DNA of 9,621 nt from Thiolapillus brandeum (GCA_011051425.1 DRLF01000140.1:1-9621), one strand, 5' to 3'. Counted from the first letter of the stretch, positions 1 to 6,473 are shown. The notes: generated by a model not told the origin, from the sequence alone. Numbers and translations: made by a program.

Positions 1-1
1 G

Positions 2-1108
2 AATTATCAGTTGGTGGTCGTCGATGAAAAAGGCCTGGAACTGTCACCCGAACAGTTTGGCCACGCCCGTATGAGTGATCCCGCAATAGTCGCGGTACCG
101 TCCATCCTGATCGCCGGCGGCGAGAAAGACATCTCGGGCAGGCAACAGTATTTCGATGCGGTACTGCCGGGCAATGCGGACGGTGGCGCATTTTTCCATG
201 CCCTCCATCGCGTACTGGGCAGCGGTGAATACGCTGGTGACGATACAGCCCCCGCCGTCTCCGCAGCCGACAGATTGCCGGAAAATCACTATCGTATTCT
301 CGTGGTGGATGACAACAAGACGGTACAAATGGTGACTTCCACCATTTTGCAGAAAGCCGGGCATGCCGTGGTTCAGGCGTTTGATGGTGAAAGCGCGCTC
401 GATCTGCTGTTCGAGGAGGAATTTGATGCGGTAGTCATCGACATGCAGATGCCGGTCATGAGCGGTCCGGAAACCATCAAGGCCTATCGCTATTCAGAAT
501 ACGGGACTGTCGACCATTTGCCCTTCATCATGCTGTCTGCCAACGCCAGTGAAGATGCGCGGGAGGAAGCCGAAGAAGCCGGTGCGGATGCCTTCCTGCT
601 GAAACCGGTTGATAAGAACAGATTGCTGCAGTTCATCGATACTTTGACCACAGGCACCGGCCTGGCTGGCCCTGGCATCGAAGTACCGGAAAACAATGTG
701 GAGACACTGGCCATACCCGCAGATGCGCCACCCGTCATGGACATGGAAACAGTTCGGGCGCTGATGGCCATCGAAAGCGATGCAAATTTTTTCCCGGAAC
801 TGATGAAACACTTCTTTGCCGATGCAGAGCAATCCATCAGCGAAATGGAGCAGGGCCTGATGCAAAAAGACATGGATGCAATACGTGATGCGGCTCATGC
901 CCTGCAGGGATCAGCCGGCGGTATCGGCGCCCTCGCCCTGTTTGCCGAATGTGAACAGCTGTCCAGGGCTGAAAACCCGGAACTGCACAGGCAAGGCGCT
1001 GCGATGATCGAGGCTGTCAAGAACCAGAAAAACAAAGTGCAGGCATTCCTTCAGGAATCCAGTATCGATTCCACTTCCACGGTCTACCGGTTCCCGGACA
1101 AAACCTGA
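2..1108 (+). CDS. rpfC: C-terminal part of RpfC-like hybrid sensor histidine kinase (REC-REC-Hpt), 5' end outside window
   Basis: The frame is open from base 2, so the protein begins upstream; a TTG at base 11 falls inside a receiver strand and is not a start. Counting that TTG as residue 1, three parts are visible. Residues 1-70 form a degenerate receiver: an Asp is kept in VVVDEKG (D5), but the Ser/Thr position is Ala (ILIAGG) and the lysine position is Gly (VLPGN). Residues 94-213 form a full receiver with D100/D101, phospho-acceptor D144 (VVIDMQMP), S176 and K198 (LLKPVD). Residues 243-350 form an Hpt domain with H296 in AAHALQGSAG. Kinase and membrane parts would lie to the left. In Xanthomonas, RpfC senses DSF and relays phosphate through receiver and Hpt to RpfG. 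The name RpfC rests on convergent rpfF and nearby rpfG plus the REC-Hpt ending; the sensor domain is unseen, so another hybrid kinase remains possible. Confidence 0.72.
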   Translation, partial: NYQLVVVDEKGLELSPEQFGHARMSDPAIVAVPSILIAGGEKDISGRQQYFDAVLPGNADGGAFFHALHRVLGSGEYAGDDTAPAVSAADRLPENHYRILVVDDNKTVQMVTSTILQKAGHAVVQAFDGESALDLLFEEEFDAVVIDMQMPVMSGPETIKAYRYSEYGTVDHLPFIMLSANASEDAREEAEEAGADAFLLKPVDKNRLLQFIDTLTTGTGLAGPGIEVPENNVETLAIPADAPPVMDMETVRALMAIESDANFFPELMKHFFADAEQSISEMEQGLMQKDMDAIRDAAHALQGSAGGIGALALFAECEQLSRAENPELHRQGAAMIEAVKNQKNKVQAFLQESSIDSTSTVYRFPDKT

Positions 1109-1157
1109 TTCCGGCCCTGTGCTGCCTTTGGCGGATTACACAGAGCCATTGCACAAC

Positions 1158-2045
1158 TCAAGCTGCCGCCATTTTCTTGGCCTGGGCTTTTACCAGACGC
1201 TCCATCATCTTCAGATCACGCTCCGGCAAGGCCATCGCCGAATCCACCCACAGCAGCACGATGCGTTTCAGCTCGTCATGGGTCAGGGGAAATACCTCAT
1301 TTCGCATGGCCAGCACCGCATCACGGGTCATGGCCGAACGGCTGTGCTTCCTGACGAACTGGCGCAGAGCAGCTTTGGTCTCACCCGGTTCAGCAAGTAT
1401 GTCTATTACCCCAAGGTCATACAGCTCTTCTGAAGTGAAGATCTTTCCTGTATTGATCATGCGTTCAACCTGTGCAGGAGCAATACGCCGGGAAAGAAAG
1501 GAGTAGGCGCCCATGCCGGGAAACATATTGAACACCACTTCGGGAAAGCCGATCTTCACGCCTTTCTCTGCAATGATGACATCACAGGACAAGGCAGCTT
1601 CAAATGCCGCACCCAGCGCATCGCCTTCGATCAGTGCCACTGTGCGCAGGCTCTGATTCAGATTCCGGTAATTGTCATACAGGACGTCTATGCAAAGTAA
1701 CGCATAGGCCTCCAATTCCTCCCTGTTGTCTCCACGAATGCATTTCAGAAAAAAGCCAAGATCTCCCCCCAGGCTGTACACGCCAGGCACGGCAGAACCC
1801 AGAACCAGAAAATCGAACGGCGAAGCGACCCCTTCCGATTTGTGCATTTCACAAATCTCCATGACAGATTTCTGAAAGCTGCTGATATCGTGCATCAGTG
1901 CCGGGGTGAAACTCGGATGGGGATGGGTGTTCATATTGAACTGCATGACGCGGTTTGCCGGATCATACTCACAAACAAGGTTGTCGTAGACCCAGTTGTA
2001 GTCGGCAGTCAAATCCTGTTTTGCGGAAAGTTGTTGGGTGAGCAT
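1158..2045 (-). CDS. rpfF: RpfF-like DSF synthase (crotonase-fold enoyl-CoA hydratase/thioesterase)
   Basis: This 295-residue protein is close to the 289 residues of Xanthomonas RpfF, which dehydrates 3-hydroxyacyl-ACP and releases a cis-2-unsaturated fatty acid, the diffusible signal factor. The fold is a crotonase: the oxyanion-hole stretch is SLGGDLGFF (91-99). The two catalytic glutamates of RpfF (E141, E161 in Xanthomonas) correspond to E149 in GAAFEAALSC and E169 in GFPEVVFNMFPGMGAYSF, with a constant offset of eight residues. The C-terminal helix (LLWVDSAMAL... MERLVKAQAK) also matches RpfF. The start chosen is ATG at 2045, which has AGGAG seven bases upstream; the frame stays open to 2237, but that extension has no family resemblance. 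Converges with the rpfC-like gene. A general enoyl-CoA hydratase is less likely given the paired glutamates, the length and the neighbours. The product chain length cannot be predicted here. Confidence 0.88.
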   Translation of the reverse strand: MLTQQLSAKQDLTADYNWVYDNLVCEYDPANRVMQFNMNTHPHPSFTPALMHDISSFQKSVMEICEMHKSEGVASPFDFLVLGSAVPGVYSLGGDLGFFLKCIRGDNREELEAYALLCIDVLYDNYRNLNQSLRTVALIEGDALGAAFEAALSCDVIIAEKGVKIGFPEVVFNMFPGMGAYSFLSRRIAPAQVERMINTGKIFTSEELYDLGVIDILAEPGETKAALRQFVRKHSRSAMTRDAVLAMRNEVFPLTHDELKRIVLLWVDSAMALPERDLKMMERLVKAQAKKMAAA

Positions 2046-2052
2046 GGTAAAT

Positions 2053-2057
2053 CTCCT
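2053..2057 (-). promoter_or_regulatory. Ribosome binding site of rpfF (AGGAG)
   Basis: On the minus strand AGGAG lies seven bases before the ATG at 2045. It decides the start of rpfF against the longer open frame that reaches 2237. Confidence 0.75.
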
Positions 2058-2070
2058 GTCATTAGGTTGG

Positions 2071-2086
2071 ATGCACATTTTTGCAT
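2071..2086. repeat. Inverted repeat ATGCA-N6-TGCAT at the predicted rpfF transcription start
   Basis: Arms at 2071-2075 and 2082-2086 are perfectly complementary with a six-base AT-rich spacer. It lies over the predicted rpfF start point, where a repressor could bind. The same core appears as CATGCATG at 2123-2130, just upstream of the -35, and as ATGCAT at 3573-3578 in the rpfG leader. Short arms make chance occurrence possible. Confidence 0.3.
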
Positions 2087-2091
2087 GGAAA

Positions 2092-2120
2092 ATCAATGGC
2101 GCCCTCTGTGCGTCTGTCAA
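2092..2120 (-). promoter_or_regulatory. Candidate sigma-70 promoter of rpfF
   Basis: On the minus strand a perfect TTGACA (2115-2120) is followed after exactly 17 bases by ATTGAT (2092-2097), which matches TATAAT at only three of six positions. Transcription would start near 2085, giving a leader of about 40 bases. The perfect -35 and ideal spacing support it; the weak -10 suggests need for an activator or low basal activity. Inference only. Confidence 0.4.
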
Positions 2121-2315
2121 TACATGCATGACATGGCACGCGACCCCGTGCTGACAATTGTTGAGAAAAGCCAAACTCTGTTGACGCCTCCTGCACGCGG
2201 ACCGCACCGGCCTGTCACAGATAAGCTTATTGCACAAACCGTGGTTTGGGTACAGAAAAACTTTGGGAAATCAGATGCAGGTCAACATCTGCTGGTGTGG
2301 AAAAAGGTAAAGACC

Positions 2316-2330
2316 CGGCCAGACAGGCCG
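2316..2330 (-). terminator. Weak terminator-like hairpin after rpfG
   Basis: Read on the minus strand, 24 bases past the rpfG stop, CGGCC-TGTCT-GGCCG forms a five-pair all-GC stem. The only T-rich stretch is a five-T run about ten bases further (2301-2305), so it is not a classical intrinsic terminator. It may be an attenuator or an mRNA-end stabiliser. Confidence 0.25.
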
Positions 2331-2354
2331 AAATACCCGGCAAATATGTTTGTC

Positions 2355-3485
2355 TTACAGATACTTGTCCGGCAACTCTTCATAAATCCTGCACACCTGT
2401 TCTTCGCGCTCGAACAACGCCATGATGCAGTCAGGATCAAAATGTGTACCGGAGTGTTCTTTCAGGTAGGCCAGTGCCTTTTCACGGGGCCAGGCCTCTT
2501 TGTAGGGACGGACCGTCATCAGGGCATCCAGCGTATCCGCAACTGCAACTATGCGCGCTTCCAGGGGTATCTCCTCCCCTTTGAGGCCATGCGGATAACC
2601 CTGGCCGTCGAAGTGTTCGTGGTGATGCAATGCGATATGTGCGGCCATCGACAGATAAGCGGAAGAACTGCCTTTGAGAATATCGAACCCAATGGTGGTA
2701 TGCGTTTCCATCACCGTGCGTTCTTCATCGGTCAGGCGCGCCGGTTTGAGCAGAATGGCGTCCGGAATACCGATTTTACCAATATCATGCAGGGGTGCCG
2801 CCTGAACGATGACATCGCAGGTATCTTCATCCAGATTGAGCCCCCTGGCAATTTCCAGGGAATAACGCGCCATCCGGAATACGTGGTTGCCTGTTCCCTC
2901 GTCACGGTACTCGCCCGCCTTGGCCAGGCACATCAGGGTTTCCTGCTCACGGGCCGTTGCGGCCTCGGTGGCTTGCGAAACAAGCCCCTGCAGCATCCAC
3001 GCACGGTTGGATACCTGCTTCTGATGCTGATGCAGCAGCAACAGGTTGCGGCAGCGCGCCTGGCATTCATAGTGATCGAAAGGCCTGGACAGAAAATCGG
3101 TAGCGCCGGCCTCCAGTGCTTCGTAGCGGATCTTGCGGTCATGAACCACCGTAACCACGACTACAGGAATATCCTCGCCGCCTTCGATCGAACGAATCCG
3201 GCGTATCAGTTCCACGCCGTTCATTTGCGGCATCTTGTAATCGGTGATCAGCAGATCCGGAACATTGAGCTTGCAATACTCCAGCGCCTGATTGGGATCG
3301 GAAAACACTTCGCAGGAAATTCGGGGAGAAATACCGGAGATAATGCTTTTCAGAATGGTGCGACCGGTGGCCTGATCATCGACGACAACCACCGACTGAT
3401 TCTCGCGGCCAAAAATCGAAGTCACATTCCCGTTCATCTGACCCGGAATGACACCTTCGACTGCAGGTTGTCTTTTGTGGCTCAT
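2355..3485 (-). CDS. rpfG: RpfG-like response regulator, receiver plus HD-GYP cyclic di-GMP phosphodiesterase
   Basis: This 376-residue protein matches the 378 residues of Xanthomonas RpfG in length and domain order. The receiver (31-150) has D36/D37, phospho-acceptor D82 in TDYKMPQMNG and T112; the usual lysine is Arg (FLSRPFD, R134). After a helical linker, the HD-GYP domain (about 170-365) shows H201, the H233-D234 pair in LHDIGKIGIPD, H262, H287/H288, the GYP triad 296-298 inside HFDGQGYPHGLKG, and D317/D320 in ADTLDAL. HD-GYP enzymes with these metal ligands hydrolyse cyclic di-GMP; RpfG is phosphorylated by RpfC. ATG at 3485 is preceded by GAGGGG with nine-base spacing; a TTG at 3509 would add eight residues but lies upstream of that site. 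Same strand as rpfF, 309 bp ahead of it. A generic REC-HD-GYP protein is the alternative; the rpfF and rpfC neighbours favour RpfG. Confidence 0.87.
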   Translation of the reverse strand: MSHKRQPAVEGVIPGQMNGNVTSIFGRENQSVVVVDDQATGRTILKSIISGISPRISCEVFSDPNQALEYCKLNVPDLLITDYKMPQMNGVELIRRIRSIEGGEDIPVVVVTVVHDRKIRYEALEAGATDFLSRPFDHYECQARCRNLLLLHQHQKQVSNRAWMLQGLVSQATEAATAREQETLMCLAKAGEYRDEGTGNHVFRMARYSLEIARGLNLDEDTCDVIVQAAPLHDIGKIGIPDAILLKPARLTDEERTVMETHTTIGFDILKGSSSAYLSMAAHIALHHHEHFDGQGYPHGLKGEEIPLEARIVAVADTLDALMTVRPYKEAWPREKALAYLKEHSGTHFDPDCIMALFEREEQVCRIYEELPDKYL

Positions 3486-3598
3486 CTCAATTATCCCCTC
3501 GCCTGCCAATGGGCAGACCGGACTACATGATATTCAATGTCACGGAATTCCACATACCGCGACATCTAGGAAATGCATCTCAAGACCTTATACTATGA

Positions 3599-3607
3599 AT
3601 TATAGCA
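3599..3607 (-). promoter_or_regulatory. Extended -10 promoter of rpfG (TGC-TATAAT)
   Basis: On the minus strand TGCTATAAT is a perfect extended -10 (TGn then TATAAT). No good -35 hexamer lies 16-18 bases upstream, as is usual for extended -10 promoters; that space is instead covered by an inverted repeat. Start of transcription would be near 3592, giving a leader of roughly 105 bases before rpfG. Confidence 0.5.
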
Positions 3608-3617
3608 GCTCAAGCAT

Positions 3618-3632
3618 TTTTACAGCGTAAAA
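3618..3632. repeat. Inverted repeat TTTTAC-N3-GTAAAA upstream of rpfG
   Basis: Six-base perfect arms (3618-3623 and 3627-3632) with a three-base centre. It sits where the -35 of the rpfG promoter would be, between rpfG and the 3' end of uup. This is a typical position for an operator or activator site; it could also form a weak AT-rich hairpin in the uup transcript. Confidence 0.35.
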
Positions 3633-3673
3633 GCAGGATATTGCACACAAATCCGGCTTTTTCAGCGGCTTTG

Positions 3674-5590
3674 TCAGTCTGCTGCCTCCTTCAGTTGCAG
3701 GCGTTTTTCTTCCAGCTCATCCCAGCGTGCATATTTTGCTTCCAGTTCCTGATCCAGTTCCTGCATGCGCGAAGTCAGTTCAGCCACTTTTTCGGGCTCT
3801 TTGCGATAGAGCTCGGGGTCCGCCAGAACAGATTCCAGTTTTTCCCGGTCGGACTCCAGTGTTTCTATGTCTCCGGGCAAGGCATTCAATTCCCGCTGAT
3901 CCTTGTAGCCCAGTTTTCCCGGAGACACCTTTTTGGGGCCGGAAGCCGGCAGCTGTTTCGGTTTGTCGGCAGCAGAATTTTTCTTTTCGGAAGACCGGTT
4001 GCGTTGCGCCAGCCAGTCTGAATAACCTCCAACATAGCTGTTCACCTGACCGCCCCCTTCAAATACCAGACTGCTGGTTACCACGTTATCCAGAAACACC
4101 CTGTCATGGCTGACCAGCAGCAGTGTGCCCTGATAATCCAGCAGCAATTCTTCTAGCAGCTCAAGAGTTTCCACATCAAGGTCGTTGGTCGGTTCATCCA
4201 TTACCAGCAGATTCGCCGGCCTGACGAAAAGTTTGGCCAGCAGCAAGCGGTTGCGTTCTCCTCCCGACAATGCCTTGACCGGCTGCCGTGCCCGCGCTGG
4301 CGGAAAAAGAAAATCCTGCAGGTAGCCGATGATGTGCTTCGGGCGCCCGTTGACGGTGACGGTATCGCTGCCGCCAGCCACGTTGTCGATGACCGTGGCT
4401 TCCAGATCCAGCTGCGCACGCAGCTGATCGAAATAGGCGACCTCCACTTTGCTCCCCATCCTGATCAGGCCGCTGTCCGGCTGCAGTTTTCCCAACAGAA
4501 GATTGAGCAAAGTGGACTTGCCACAGCCATTCGGTCCGATGATACCCACCCGGTCGCCGCGCAGGATGGTGGTGCTGAAATCACGGATCACAGGCCGGCC
4601 ATCCCAGGCATAGCTGACATGCTCTGCCTCGCACACCAGCTTGCCTGACAGGTCCCCCTTGTTCATCTCAAGCCGGGCTGTACCCTGCTTCTTGCGCCGT
4701 TGTCTGGCCGCTTCACGCATGGCCTGCAACTGCCGCACACGCCCTTCGTTGCGGGTGCGCCTGGCCTTGATGCCCTGCCGGATCCAGACCTCCTCCTGAG
4801 CCAGCTTCTTGTCGAAACGGGCGTTTTCCTTTGCCTCGGCATTTTCCATTTCTGCCTTGCGCCGCAGGTAGTTGTCGTAGTCGCCGGGCCAGTCGGTAAT
4901 ACTGCCCCGGTCCAGCTCGATGATCCGCGTGGCCAGTCTGCGCAGAAATGCCCGGTCATGCGTGATGAAAAGCAGACTGCCCCGCCAGCCGAGCAGGAAT
5001 TCCTCCAGCCAGGCAATGGACTCGATATCCAGATGGTTGGTGGGCTCATCCAGCAGCAGCAGATCCGGGTCACCCGCCAGCGCGCGGGCCAGCAGCACGC
5101 GCCTTTTCATACCTCCCGAGAGGCTGGAAAATTCTGCATCCGCATCCAGTTCCATGCGCGAAATGACCTGTTCCACCTGCTGCTCCAGTTGCCAGCCACC
5201 GGCAGATTCCATTTTCTGCTGTATCCGGGACAAGCGGTTCATTGCATTCTCCCCGCCATCATCGGCCAGGCTGACACAGGCCGCATGATAGTCCTTGATC
5301 AGTCCGGCAAGCTCACCCAGACCATCCGCCACGAGTTCGAACACGCTGCCATTGCAGTCATCCGGCACCTCCTGGCTGAGGCGTGCGATACGGGCGCCCT
5401 GAGCCATCCTGATTTCACCGCTGTCTGCTGTCAGTTCGCCGGTGATAAGCTTCATCAGCGTGGATTTGCCTTCACCGTTCCGGCCGATCAGGCAGATCCT
5501 TTCCCCTTTGCCAATACTGAGATCAATATCTTCCAGCAGTGCTGGATGACCGAAGGAAAGCGATACTTTTTTAAGTGAAAACAGTGACAT
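3674..5590 (-). CDS. uup: ABC-F family ATPase Uup
   Basis: At 638 residues this aligns along its whole length with E. coli Uup (635). It is a soluble tandem ABC protein without membrane spans. First ATPase domain: Walker A GRNGEGKST (36-44), signature LSGG (157-160), Walker B LLLLDEP (177-183), H211. The linker carries the Uup-typical block FDKKLAQEEVWIRQGIKARR (259-278). Second domain: Walker A GPNGCGKST (352-360), LSGGE (441-445), LLVMDEP (461-467), H495. A charged coiled coil follows at about 565-635, the C-terminal domain that binds DNA in E. coli Uup. Family members act on ribosomes; Uup also affects precise excision of transposons and replication-fork metabolism. ATG at 5590 has no clear Shine-Dalgarno sequence. 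Divergent from the Crp/Fnr gene across 146 bp. Intact, with no odd residues in the ATPase motifs. Confidence 0.95.
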   Translation of the reverse strand: MSLFSLKKVSLSFGHPALLEDIDLSIGKGERICLIGRNGEGKSTLMKLITGELTADSGEIRMAQGARIARLSQEVPDDCNGSVFELVADGLGELAGLIKDYHAACVSLADDGGENAMNRLSRIQQKMESAGGWQLEQQVEQVISRMELDADAEFSSLSGGMKRRVLLARALAGDPDLLLLDEPTNHLDIESIAWLEEFLLGWRGSLLFITHDRAFLRRLATRIIELDRGSITDWPGDYDNYLRRKAEMENAEAKENARFDKKLAQEEVWIRQGIKARRTRNEGRVRQLQAMREAARQRRKKQGTARLEMNKGDLSGKLVCEAEHVSYAWDGRPVIRDFSTTILRGDRVGIIGPNGCGKSTLLNLLLGKLQPDSGLIRMGSKVEVAYFDQLRAQLDLEATVIDNVAGGSDTVTVNGRPKHIIGYLQDFLFPPARARQPVKALSGGERNRLLLAKLFVRPANLLVMDEPTNDLDVETLELLEELLLDYQGTLLLVSHDRVFLDNVVTSSLVFEGGGQVNSYVGGYSDWLAQRNRSSEKKNSAADKPKQLPASGPKKVSPGKLGYKDQRELNALPGDIETLESDREKLESVLADPELYRKEPEKVAELTSRMQELDQELEAKYARWDELEEKRLQLKEAAD

Positions 5591-5625
5591 AGTTTGTATT
5601 TACCAAAACAGTGGATGACATGAAT

Positions 5626-5631
5626 AAAATA
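5626..5631 (-). promoter_or_regulatory. Possible -10 element for uup (TATTTT)
   Basis: On the minus strand TATTTT matches the -10 consensus at four positions, with start near 5618 and no recognisable -35. The FNR box would then be centred about 40 bases upstream, so the same site could touch both divergent promoters. Weak evidence. Confidence 0.2.
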
Positions 5632-5651
5632 GTGCTATTAACTGTTGTTGC

Positions 5652-5665
5652 TTGATTGTTATCAT
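5652..5665. promoter_or_regulatory. FNR-type box TTGAT-TGTT-ATCAT
   Basis: Nine of the ten conserved bases of the FNR consensus TTGAT-N4-ATCAA are present. The site lies in the divergent region between uup and the Crp/Fnr regulator, whose own recognition helix has the FNR-type Glu, Ser and Arg. This suggests autoregulation or control by a separate FNR. Confidence 0.6.
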
Positions 5666-5686
5666 TGCGCTGCAAACCACTTTTCA

Positions 5687-5700
5687 TATAGCCGCGAATA
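5687..5700 (+). promoter_or_regulatory. Predicted class II FNR-dependent promoter of the Crp/Fnr gene
   Basis: TATAGC at 5687-5692 is a plausible -10 (four of six) with an expected start at about 5700. That puts the centre of the FNR box (between 5658 and 5659) at -41.5, the spacing of class II activated promoters. The leader would be 37 bases. Confidence 0.42.
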
Positions 5701-5736
5701 GATGAGTTCGGGAGTACGGACCAAATCCAACCTGCC

Positions 5737-6447
5737 ATGATCAAGACTGTCACCCAAGAAGATGCCTGGAAGGGCGAGGCAAACTGCAGCGTGTGCTCCA
5801 TACGCGACTCGGTGCTGTTTGCCGGTTTGAAAGAAAAGGATTTCGAGCATATTCACAAGCCCATCGAACAGTTGCCGCTGCAGCCGGGCGATATTCTCTA
5901 CCACGCAGGTGACAAGGCGGACAGACTGTTCACCATTCGCAGTGGGCTGGTCAAACTGGTGCAGTACCTGCCGGACGGCACCCAGCGCATCGTGCGCCTG
6001 TTGCGCAGCACGGATGTTACAGGAATGGAGGCCCTGCTGGGAGATGAATATCAGCACGATGCGGTTATCATGCAAACCACCGAAGTCTGTGTCCTGCCCA
6101 TCGACGTGGTGCAACGCCTGAGCAAGGAAAATGCCGAACTTCATCACGAACTGATGAAACGCTGGCAGCGCGCGCTGTCGGATGCGGATCTGTGGATCAC
6201 ACAGTTGTCCACGGGCTCTGCGCGGCAGCGGGTGGCCCGCCTGCTGATCAAGCTGGTCTGTGATGAAGACAACCGCTGCGAACTGTTCAACCGCGAAGAC
6301 ATGGGCGCCATTCTCGGCATCACCACCGAAACCGCCAGTCGCACAGTTGCAGACTTCAAGCGCAAGGGCCTGCTCAAAGAGATGAAACCCAATCTCTATA
6401 TGGCAGATACCGACAAGCTTCTGGAAGTGGCAGAAGACCTGTTGTAA
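5737..6447 (+). CDS. Crp/Fnr-family transcriptional regulator with N-terminal CxxC
   Basis: A 236-residue regulator with the FNR layout. The N-terminal part carries C17 and C20 in NCSVCSIRD, aligning with FNR C20 and C23; the position of FNR C29 is V26. C118 in TEVCVLP aligns with FNR C122. An effector-binding barrel follows at about 30-120 (PGDILYHAGDKADRLFTIRSG), then a dimer helix and a winged helix; the recognition helix ITTETASR (195-202) has E198, S201 and R202 as in FNR, predicting TTGAT half-sites. FNR itself senses oxygen with a four-cysteine [4Fe-4S] cluster. With one ligand position lost, oxygen sensing here is uncertain; C175 and C181 (CDEDNRC) might substitute. No upstream start exists in frame after the stop at 5689, so ATG 5737 stands although its Shine-Dalgarno is poor (GGAG 22 bases away). 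No gene symbol is justified. Confidence 0.88.
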   Translation: MIKTVTQEDAWKGEANCSVCSIRDSVLFAGLKEKDFEHIHKPIEQLPLQPGDILYHAGDKADRLFTIRSGLVKLVQYLPDGTQRIVRLLRSTDVTGMEALLGDEYQHDAVIMQTTEVCVLPIDVVQRLSKENAELHHELMKRWQRALSDADLWITQLSTGSARQRVARLLIKLVCDEDNRCELFNREDMGAILGITTETASRTVADFKRKGLLKEMKPNLYMADTDKLLEVAEDLL

Positions 6448-6449
6448 GA

Positions 6450-6473
6450 GGGGCATCACCTGCCCCGCATTTT
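6450..6473 (+). terminator. Intrinsic terminator after the Crp/Fnr gene
   Basis: Starting two bases after the TAA stop, GGGGCA-TCACC-TGCCCC forms a perfect six-pair stem with a five-base loop (6450-6466), followed by GCATTTTCTCC with a four-T run at 6470-6473. The T tract is short, so termination may be partial. It separates the regulator from pgi. Confidence 0.6.

Larger units (their letters stand above)
2046..2354. other. 309-bp rpfG-rpfF intergenic region
   Basis: This stretch separates the stop of rpfG from the start of rpfF. It holds the rpfF ribosome binding site, a candidate rpfF promoter with a perfect -35, an inverted repeat ATGCA-N6-TGCAT at 2071-2086, an 8-bp palindrome CATGCATG at 2123-2130, another palindrome ACAATTGT at 2154-2161, and a short GC hairpin just after rpfG. 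No convincing small gene was found. Its length and promoter-like content suggest rpfF can be transcribed independently of rpfG. Confidence 0.6.

Noticed and set aside
11..13. TTG at base 11 as the start of the sensor gene
   Set aside because: The frame is open from base 2 and the residues before the TTG continue the receiver strand, so the gene begins outside the window.
2046..2237. 64-residue N-terminal extension of rpfF
   Set aside because: The ATG at 2045 has a proper AGGAG site and gives the family's usual length; the extension is Cys/Arg-rich, unlike RpfF, and would run over the candidate promoter.
3486..3509. TTG start for rpfG at 3509
   Set aside because: The better ribosome binding site (GAGGGG at 3495-3500) lies inside this extension and serves the ATG at 3485.
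1842..3530. 562-codon open frame on the + strand antisense to rpfF and rpfG
   Set aside because: It lies opposite two well-supported genes with catalytic motifs and spans their intergenic region; its translation shows no recognisable domain and it has no ribosome binding site.
4700..5578. 292-codon open frame on the + strand
   Set aside because: Antisense to uup, with no domain and low-complexity composition typical of a shadow frame.
5662..6459. 265-codon open frame on the - strand
   Set aside because: Antisense to the Crp/Fnr gene and covering its promoter and terminator; no family resemblance.
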